Origin: Gemmatimonadota bacterium
GTDB lineage: Bacteria > Gemmatimonadota > Gemmatimonadetes > Palauibacterales > Palauibacteraceae
Direction: 5' to 3'
Assembly: GCA_016649455.1 (NCBI GenBank)
Contig: JAENXO010000002.1
Coordinates: 1-25,755, forward strand
Length of the DNA stretch: 25,755 bases
Shown: positions 7,064 to 13,048 of the stretch, in pieces
Position numbering within the stretch: the first letter of the stretch is position 1
Layout: every line of letters starts with the position of its first letter
Made by a program: the position numbers and the translations under genes
The notes under the pieces: generated by a model
What the model was told of the DNA's origin: nothing
Seen by the model: only the letters and a program-made list of their open reading frames with translations
Database searches by the model: none

Positions 7064-7091
7064 TATGCCCTACCTCATGGCAAAGCGCCGC

Positions 7092-8009
7092 CTACGGAAG
7101 CGGTGGGTAGTTGGTCTCATCTACGAGGGCCGCGTACAGATCCTGCAACTCTGTTGTGGTTGTCACGAGACCGGGATCCATGCCCGTGCCCGCCTCTCCG
7201 AACTTGGCCTTGAACCAGGCCTCGTTCGGCTTCTCCCGCACGAACAGGCCCAAAGATCGACCTCCTATGTCGAGCGTCGTGCCATCGGCTCCGTGACAGG
7301 CCGCACACTTAGTGGCGTATGAAGCGTCTCCATCTGCCGCGTTCCCCAGGGCACCGATGTTCGAATACGTGAGTGTTGGCGAAACGACGACTGGCGGGCC
7401 GACTGAGTAGTCCACGTACATAGCCGTACCGCTGACCTCGAGGTCGTACAACAGCCCTGGCTCGACCCACTCTTCACGCATGAACTTCACCAGGTTCCAC
7501 ACCTGCCCGACCGTCAGTTCCGTCGAATAGTCGGGGTGCGTGTTGTCCATGGCGTCGATCGTTCGGCCGGGAGAATGGACAACCAGGTCGAAAAGCGCGT
7601 CTACCGTGTAGGATACGGCCGAGCTTCGGAGGTTTACTGAAGACACGTCTGGCCGCGTGTCCGTCAGCGTGCTCTGTCCGGTGCGATCCGCGTATGAGCC
7701 GGTGTTGCCCAGTCCATCCCAGGCGTGGCAGGCCTTACAGCGGAAAAAATCGGCCGACACTGTAGCCCCGGCGTCGCCAGTGCCACCCGCGTCGGTCGTG
7801 TACCACTTCGAGTACGCCGCACCGCCCAGAATACCGTCGGCATTGATGTACTCATCGGGGAGAGGACCTGGGAAGTCCTGCCCGTCGGCACCGTCATTTC
7901 CGGCGGCCCCGTCCTGTCCATCGGCTCCGGTAGGGCCGGTGGGGCCCTGGTCTCCTTCGCACGCGCCGATTGCGAACACGAGCATGCCCAGAAACAGTAG
8001 TCGTTTCAT
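7092..8009 (-). CDS. Dihaem c-type cytochrome lipoprotein with collagen-like stretch
   Basis: The 305-residue protein starts at ATG 8009 with AAGGA upstream. It carries a lipoprotein signal ending FAIGAC (C17). Directly after the lipid site are nine Gly-X-Y triplets (about residues 19-45: GDQ, GPT, GPT, GAD, GQD, GAA, GND, GAD, GQD). Two haem-binding motifs follow, CKACH (91-95) and CAACH (235-239), each in its own cytochrome-c-like domain. The spacing suggests two separate monohaem domains joined by a linker. Electron transfer at the periplasmic or outer face of a membrane is likely. The collagen-like segment could be a stalk that trimerises or holds the haem domains away from the membrane. 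It converges on fumC. Confidence 0.8.
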   Translation of the reverse strand: MKRLLFLGMLVFAIGACEGDQGPTGPTGADGQDGAAGNDGADGQDFPGPLPDEYINADGILGGAAYSKWYTTDAGGTGDAGATVSADFFRCKACHAWDGLGNTGSYADRTGQSTLTDTRPDVSSVNLRSSAVSYTVDALFDLVVHSPGRTIDAMDNTHPDYSTELTVGQVWNLVKFMREEWVEPGLLYDLEVSGTAMYVDYSVGPPVVVSPTLTYSNIGALGNAADGDASYATKCAACHGADGTTLDIGGRSLGLFVREKPNEAWFKAKFGEAGTGMDPGLVTTTTELQDLYAALVDETNYPPLP

Positions 8010-8416
8010 CGCTCAAATCCTTGAGAAGAGAAAACAGATACAAGAATCCTCTATACCCTGCGGGTGTCGGACCACGCCACCTCGAGATGCCTTTGGACAT
8101 GAGCTGTCAGGTGTCGCCTCGGAAACGACGGAACTAATCGTTGCAAGAATCACGCGAACCGCGGGATTGGCTCACGAACGGGTCTCATCTCGGCTTGCTC
8201 CATTGGTTTGGGTCGAATCTCGGACCGGAGCCACGTGACGGTGTCAGACGTCTTGGCACATGGACGCGACATGTTAGGACACATTGTCCCGGAGGTTTCT
8301 GCGCGGTTAATCCCGATGTTCGGGCCGGCCCGCCGTTCGGCGCTTGCTTCTCCCCGGGAGTGACGCGACTTTTCGGGCCTCGTCACACGAACCCCACGGA
8401 ATCAGGGATCACACTG
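8010..8416. other. 407-nt divergent intergenic region
   Basis: This stretch separates the minus-strand dihaem lipoprotein from the plus-strand BNR protein, so it should hold both promoters. I found no convincing -35/-10 pair. Small symmetric sites are present: a perfect CGGGCCGGCCCG at 8321-8332, AGACGTCT at about 8246-8253, and GGACA-CAT-TGTCC at 8277-8289. No believable coding frame was seen. Confidence 0.45.
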
Positions 8417-9421
8417 ATGCGGATACTCGCAGGGACCGACGATGGTCTGATGGTCATTCGCTGGATCGAGGGCGAGCGGAGCGGCCGCACGGTCGAGAAG
8501 CACTTCGAAGGTCGCCAGGTCTACCGGCTGGCTGCGACGGCGCACGGAATCTGGGCGGTCGTCCCGGAGGAAGGCATTTTTCGCAGCGGGGATCGTGGTG
8601 ACAGCTTTGAGAGAGTCGCCGAGCGCCTTGGCGGAGCCATGATCCGGAGCCTCACGGTCTCCCCGCGAGATCCGTCCGTCATCTATGCCGGCACGGAGCC
8701 GGCGGGCCTGTTCGTGTCGAACAACGGCGGCGCCGACTGGGAGGAGCTGCCGGAGTTTCGGGTGCTCGGAGTCCGGGAGTCGTGGCGGGATTACGGCAAG
8801 CGGTCCGCACACGTGGAAACGATCGCCTGTGATCCGCATGAGCCTCGGCGCATCTACGTGGGTGTCGAGATCGGAGGGGTGTACCGTACCGACGACGGGG
8901 GTGCGAGCTGGACTCCGATTAACGAGGGGATCTTCGACGATATCCACGAACTCCAGGTGGACCCGTGGGACCCGAGCCGGGTGTTCGCGGCTACCGGTGG
9001 CGGGTTGCACATCAGCCGCGATCGTGGACTTCACTGGCGACGGCACGAGTCCGAGGTCGGAGAGCTGTACTGCACCCGGTTCGACCTGGTGTCACGCGGG
9101 GCCGACGTGTCCGATTCGCTGCAATCGAGACTGGTGCTGGCGACGACCGACAACACACCATCGGAGTGGGGCAGGCGCAGGGGGGACGCGAAAGCTCGCC
9201 TGTGGCTGAGTACGGACGGGGGAAACACCTGGGTGCCCGTCCAGCTGTCGGGCATTCGGGACAAGGGCGCGATCAGCGACGTCACGGCCGATCCCGCGAC
9301 AGAGGGATCGGCGCTCATCGGCACATCATCCGGGAATCTGTACTTCGGTCGGGCGGCGGATCGGAAGTGGACACGGCTCATGTTCGGGATGCCTTCGATT
9401 CGGTCCCTGCTCGTGATCTGA
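8417..9421 (+). CDS. BNR/Asp-box beta-propeller protein (sortilin/VPS10-like repeats)
   Basis: The 334-residue protein has no signal peptide if it starts at ATG 8417. The frame is open upstream to 8141, but that extension has no plausible signal or family match. Repeated Asp-box hairpins mark propeller blades: SGDRGDSF (about 55-62), SNNGGADW (about 98), TDDGGASW (about 155), SRDRGLHW (about 197) and STDGGNTW (about 261). Recurring phrases such as DPSVIYAGTE and EPRRIYVGVE fall between them. Such propellers occur in sialidases, sortilin-like proteins and photosystem assembly factors. No sialidase catalytic set was identified, so a binding or scaffold role is likelier. It appears cytoplasmic unless the start is wrong. 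Confidence 0.75.
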   Translation: MRILAGTDDGLMVIRWIEGERSGRTVEKHFEGRQVYRLAATAHGIWAVVPEEGIFRSGDRGDSFERVAERLGGAMIRSLTVSPRDPSVIYAGTEPAGLFVSNNGGADWEELPEFRVLGVRESWRDYGKRSAHVETIACDPHEPRRIYVGVEIGGVYRTDDGGASWTPINEGIFDDIHELQVDPWDPSRVFAATGGGLHISRDRGLHWRRHESEVGELYCTRFDLVSRGADVSDSLQSRLVLATTDNTPSEWGRRRGDAKARLWLSTDGGNTWVPVQLSGIRDKGAISDVTADPATEGSALIGTSSGNLYFGRAADRKWTRLMFGMPSIRSLLVI

Positions 9422-9542
9422 ACCACGATCTTTCGCCGTGACGCTGGTGTATGTACCATCGTGACGTATGGACTGCTCGATGGAGAGCGAGCCGCCGGAA
9501 CGACCGGCGACCGGGCGTTCCATTCCTGAAGGAGAGCGTACT

Positions 9543-9938
9543 ATGAGGCGGATCACTTCGTCGGCCATTTTCATGACCCTGCTGTTTGTCGGTGCAGGTG
9601 CACTGAACGCGCAGGAGAAGCCGGTCGTGCCCGTGCCCGAGCACGACATGGCGGGCAAGGACAACTGCGCCATGTGCCACGCGGAAGGCGTCATGGGCGC
9701 CACCAAGATGCCGGCGAGCCATGAGGGTCGTGACCAGAAAAGTTGCGTCGCCTGCCATTCGGCGGACTCACCGCTGCAGTCAGGCACTGCGCCGCCGGCG
9801 ATTCCGCACGACCTGGAGGGTAAGGACAACTGCGCGATGTGCCATGCGGAAGGCGTCATGGGCGCCACCAAGATGCCTGAGAGTCACGGTGATGGCGTGG
9901 CTGGACAGTGCGTAGCCTGTCACCAGCCGGCGGGCTGA
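9543..9938 (+). CDS. Small periplasmic tetrahaem cytochrome c with internal duplication
   Basis: The start is set at ATG 9543, after AGGAGA, because it opens a signal peptide cleaved near ALNAQ-EKP (residue 24). An upstream ATG at 9468 only adds a polar tail. The mature protein of about 107 residues has four CxxCH motifs, at residues 42, 68, 97 and 123 (CAMCH, CVACH, CAMCH, CVACH). They sit in two near-identical halves, each reading GKDNCAMCHAEGVMGATKMP. Conserved Met and His (GVMGATKMP, then SH) in each half could be distal haem ligands. Its size and solubility suggest a periplasmic electron shuttle. It is the only plus-strand cytochrome in the island and faces the 16-haem gene across a shared terminator. 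Confidence 0.85.
   Translation: MRRITSSAIFMTLLFVGAGALNAQEKPVVPVPEHDMAGKDNCAMCHAEGVMGATKMPASHEGRDQKSCVACHSADSPLQSGTAPPAIPHDLEGKDNCAMCHAEGVMGATKMPESHGDGVAGQCVACHQPAG
9641..9886 (+). repeat. 81-bp direct repeat within the tetrahaem gene
   Basis: Bases 9641-9721 and 9806-9886 match at about 73 of 81 positions (my count), including 32 consecutive identical bases, with a 165-bp (55-codon) offset. Most differences in the first part are single-base. This is a recent in-frame duplication of a two-haem unit. Confidence 0.85.
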
Positions 9939-9970
9939 CCAGGACGGAGCGTACAGTAGCAGAAAAGCAG

Positions 9971-10004
9971 GAAGCCCCGCGCGGCAAACGCCGCGCGGGG
10001 CTTC
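9971..10004. terminator. Bidirectional intrinsic terminator
   Basis: GAAGCCCCGCGCGGC (9971-9985) and its exact complement (9990-10004) form a 15-bp perfect stem with a 4-nt AAAC loop. It lies between the convergent tetrahaem gene (ends 9938) and 16-haem gene (ends 10029). Short T-rich (TTC) and A-rich (AGAAAAGCAG) flanks suit termination from both sides. Confidence 0.85.
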
Positions 10005-10028
10005 TTCACATCCCAGTCGGATCGAAGA

Positions 10029-11414
10029 TCAGTGCGACTCACCTCCCGGCGCCGTTCCATGGCAGATCGTGCACGAACCCTTCGCCAGCTCCGCGTCCGC
10101 GTCGAAGTCCGGCCCGTGCGGGTTGATCCGGAAGCCCTCCACCGCCGAATGACAGCGCAGACAGCTGGTCTGTGAGTGACAGCTCGCGCAGCCATCCAGT
10201 CCCTGGCGAGCGGCCTTGCCGTGTGCCATGAACCAGTCCGGCGTGGCATCGTGGAACGCGGCGCCCGTCTGGTCGGCGACCGCGAAACCCTGCGTCGAGT
10301 GGCAGTCCCGGCAGAACACCTCGTTCGAGTGGCACTCGGAGCAGGTCTGCAGCTGCGCCGCCACCTCCGCGCCGTGACGCTGTACGAAGTCCGTCGGGTG
10401 GAATGACGGCCGTCCCGAACCGTCGTGGCAGTCCACGCAGTACGACTCGAAGTGACAGGCAGAGCACTTCGGGGTCGCCGACACGGCTGCCTGGCCATGC
10501 GCCACGGCGAAGTTCGGCGAGTGCCCGGGAATCGTGATGCTGAGGTCTTCCGGGGTCGCGGCCGCGGCCGTCGTGAAGTCCCCGGCGATCATCTCGTAGG
10601 TATCCACGTGACAGGTGGAACAGACCTCCTGCGTGTGACACACCGCGCAACTGGTCGACGACTCGGCCATCGCCGGTCCGTGGGCGAAGTCCCACTCGTC
10701 CACGTAGTGGCTGCCGGGAATTGGAGGATCCCAGGTCTTGCCCTCCATCAGGGAGGCGACCCGCGGATCGGTGCCCAGGGCCATGATCGCCGGGACGTTC
10801 TCCGCGTTCACGTGGCACAACTCGCAATTCTCGCGGGCGTGGCACACCGAGCAGCTCATCACGTCTTCGTTCGCGGTCGCACCGTGCGTCGAGATGAACT
10901 CCGGGGTCGAATGGCTCGGTGGCCGGGTAAACGCCGCGATTTGCGCCGTCGTGATGCCAGTGGCCTCCGTGAGTGGCAGGTGGCACTGGTAGCAGTCGTT
11001 GTCCTCGTCCCTATGACCTTCGGCCCCGGGTGCGTGACAGACCATGCAGTTGTCAAAGCTGGCTGCCCGGACCTGCATTTCCTCGCTGGTGCCCGGCACC
11101 TGGTGGCATGTGCCGCACGGAAGCTGCGGATGTCCGGGGTGCACGGAGCGCCGGTTGGTGGCCTCCGGCTCACCGGGTCCGTCCCAGCTTACCCGGGGAG
11201 CCGTCTGGCCGTCGTGGCAGGCCTGGCAGGTGGCGGGCTGCACGGACACGAACTGCGAAGCATCCCCGCTCTCGATCCCGGCGTGGCACGCCGTGCAGGT
11301 CGGAAACAACCCCTGATGCCTGGCGTGCGGGAAAGATTCCTGCCGGGGAAGCGACAGCAGCGCGCTCGCGCCGCCCACCAGAACCACGGTTACGATCAGA
11401 ATCGCGCGCTTCAT
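10029..11414 (-). CDS. 16-haem periplasmic/outer-membrane-associated cytochrome c
   Basis: The 461-residue protein starts at MKRAILIV (ATG 11412-11414), sharing one base with the stop of the upstream barrel gene (TGATG). The frame is open upstream, but a hydrophobic signal (about 4-20) fixes this start. Sixteen CxxCH motifs are present. The last two-thirds repeats a module five times: an HG pair (177, 245, 306, 347, 398), about ten residues, then two haem motifs only 4-5 residues apart (for example CSVCHARENCELCH). Closely paired motifs usually give stacked haem chains. Overlap with a barrel gene suggests that the two act together, perhaps as a porin-cytochrome conduit. A strong terminator follows. 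It is not a recognisable MtrA, OmcS or NrfA family member. Confidence 0.85.
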   Translation of the reverse strand: MKRAILIVTVVLVGGASALLSLPRQESFPHARHQGLFPTCTACHAGIESGDASQFVSVQPATCQACHDGQTAPRVSWDGPGEPEATNRRSVHPGHPQLPCGTCHQVPGTSEEMQVRAASFDNCMVCHAPGAEGHRDEDNDCYQCHLPLTEATGITTAQIAAFTRPPSHSTPEFISTHGATANEDVMSCSVCHARENCELCHVNAENVPAIMALGTDPRVASLMEGKTWDPPIPGSHYVDEWDFAHGPAMAESSTSCAVCHTQEVCSTCHVDTYEMIAGDFTTAAAATPEDLSITIPGHSPNFAVAHGQAAVSATPKCSACHFESYCVDCHDGSGRPSFHPTDFVQRHGAEVAAQLQTCSECHSNEVFCRDCHSTQGFAVADQTGAAFHDATPDWFMAHGKAARQGLDGCASCHSQTSCLRCHSAVEGFRINPHGPDFDADAELAKGSCTICHGTAPGGESH

Positions 11415-12880
11415 CAGTAGCCTCCGATCCCACGCATGGACGGGCGCGGCGTGGGCGAAGAGCCGAATCGCCATGCGATGGACAGGTGCGCCCTCGGTTG
11501 AGTCCAGGCCTCGCTCTGGGGCCGATTGTCGTAGGTGATCCGATACAGGCCGGCGCTGCCGCTCAACGTGAAGGTGGAGAGGTTCCACGAGCCGTCGATG
11601 CCGCCGCCGGAGCCGAGCTGCTCACCGATCCGGAATTCACCGAAGGTCTTGGTGGAGCTGCCGAACAGGGCGATCCTGGCATTGCCGCCGATCAATCGCC
11701 CGACGGTCAGGTCTCCGCCGTAGCGCGATGCGCCGAACCCGGTTTCGGATCGGTATCCGCCATCTACGAACCACGGACCGTTGACCCAATGGCCGCCGCC
11801 ATACAGGCGCCAGCCGTCTTCCTTGATCGATACGTAGTCGAGCCCGGCATTCGTCTCGTCGTAGTCGCGGTATCCACCACCGACTTCGAACGACAGCCCG
11901 TCCTTGGGCGAGGTCCAGGTGAGCATCCCGCGACCTTCCGTATATGCAACCGGACTGAACGCACCCCAGATCGTCCAGTATTCGAAGAACGGCCGATAGT
12001 GACGTCCCTCCAGCACCAGGCCGAAGCCGGAACCGAACGGCGTCGACATCTGAATCCTGGCGAGATTGATTTCCTTGAATGCGAGGTCGTAGGTCACGGC
12101 TCCGTCGAGCGTGCTGTTTCCGACCAGTGCACGCAACGAGCCGCCGATCCGCTCTGTATACAGGCCCGTGTTGTCGGTCCTGATCTCCCTCTGGTACTGA
12201 ACGTTGGCGGAAAAGTTGGTCCCGAAGTCGAGCGCGCCATCAAACCCGTAGATGTACGCCCGCTTGTTGGGTGCGTACTCGTCTGCCATCGTCAGCAGCT
12301 CCCCGTTGCGAGGCGCTACGAGGCCGATCCCGAGACTCCAGCCTCCGTATGCCTCCAGTCGGAGCGGTCCGAGTCCGCTCCACGCCAGTGAGCCACCGTC
12401 GAAGTTCTTGTAGCCGAGACTCCCCGAGCGCAGCATCCGGCCGCCCTGCACCCACCAGTCACCCTTCCGGTAGCCGATGTAGGCGGTGATCGCCTCGACC
12501 TCCTGCTCCGACCGGGGCCACGCGTCGTCACTGCCGAGCCGGCCGCGGACCTGGGCGTGGAATGCCAGGCCTTCGATTCCGGTCCACCCGACGAGTCGCA
12601 GGTCCTGGTAGATGGGATACACGGTGTCGGTCTCACCGCTGCCGAACCAGCGGCAGAAGTCACCGGTAACGCAGGTGACGACCGTACCGTCCTCCAGCTG
12701 CCGCTGAGCACCGGACCCCGATACCTGGCTCTCGGGAATGCTGTCCCGCTGCAGGCCCTGGAATCCGACGGCATCGCCCCGCACTCGAAGTTCGCCACGA
12801 ACACCCTGGGCTAACAGGACAGTCGGCGCGAACAGGAGAACAGGGATTATGAGCGCGAGCTTACGGCAGTAGACGATCAT
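11414..12880 (-). CDS. Predicted outer-membrane beta-barrel protein paired with the 16-haem cytochrome
   Basis: The 488-residue protein starts at ATG 12880 with GGAG 8 nt upstream. A signal peptide ends VLLAQ-GVRGE (about residue 25). The remainder is rich in alternating, aromatic-bounded strands (for example WWVQGGRMLRSG, LRLEAYGGWSLGIGL, FGLVLEGRHYRPFF, GWRLYGGGHWVNGPW), typical of a large barrel with perhaps 20 or more strands. One loop holds a cysteine pair (CVTGDFC, about 69-75). The last residues (MRGIGGY) end in an aromatic. It shares one base with the 16-haem gene, so the two are translationally coupled. By analogy with MtrB/PioB porins that wrap multihaem cytochromes it may house its partner, but no MtrB signature was recognised. 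Confidence 0.72.
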   Translation of the reverse strand: MIVYCRKLALIIPVLLFAPTVLLAQGVRGELRVRGDAVGFQGLQRDSIPESQVSGSGAQRQLEDGTVVTCVTGDFCRWFGSGETDTVYPIYQDLRLVGWTGIEGLAFHAQVRGRLGSDDAWPRSEQEVEAITAYIGYRKGDWWVQGGRMLRSGSLGYKNFDGGSLAWSGLGPLRLEAYGGWSLGIGLVAPRNGELLTMADEYAPNKRAYIYGFDGALDFGTNFSANVQYQREIRTDNTGLYTERIGGSLRALVGNSTLDGAVTYDLAFKEINLARIQMSTPFGSGFGLVLEGRHYRPFFEYWTIWGAFSPVAYTEGRGMLTWTSPKDGLSFEVGGGYRDYDETNAGLDYVSIKEDGWRLYGGGHWVNGPWFVDGGYRSETGFGASRYGGDLTVGRLIGGNARIALFGSSTKTFGEFRIGEQLGSGGGIDGSWNLSTFTLSGSAGLYRITYDNRPQSEAWTQPRAHLSIAWRFGSSPTPRPSMRGIGGY

Positions 12881-13048
12881 ATTGCCAGCTCCGGCATGTC
12901 TCAGGGTTCGAAACCCGAAGAGTCCCCGCGAATCAGATCAATCTTGCGGGTCTATGCGGTCGGTATCAAGGGTCGACCTCCTGACCAACGGAGGCCGGGA
13001 CGGACTTCCGGTCGGCCCCGGCCCCGCAACGGTCTGCCCGGTCCGGCC
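12881..13048. other. Intergenic leader between the 19-haem and barrel genes
   Basis: The 168-nt gap holds several small inverted repeats: GGGTT-CGA-AACCC (12904-12916), GGTCGACC (12971-12978), and CCTCC/GGAGG arms (12977-12981 and 12990-12994). A looser GAGGCCGG/CCGGCCTC pair spans 12991-13050. No T-run follows, so transcription may continue from the upstream cytochrome gene or begin here. I could not identify a promoter. Confidence 0.4.

Noticed and set aside
9971..10004. Perfect inverted repeat as an insertion-sequence end or recombination site
   Set aside because: Its position between convergent stops, short loop and flanks fit a bidirectional terminator; no transposase is present.
12904..12916. 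GGGTTCGAAACCC as a tRNA T-arm
   Set aside because: The flanks do not give a 5-bp T-stem with a 7-nt loop, and no acceptor, D or anticodon arm is found around it.
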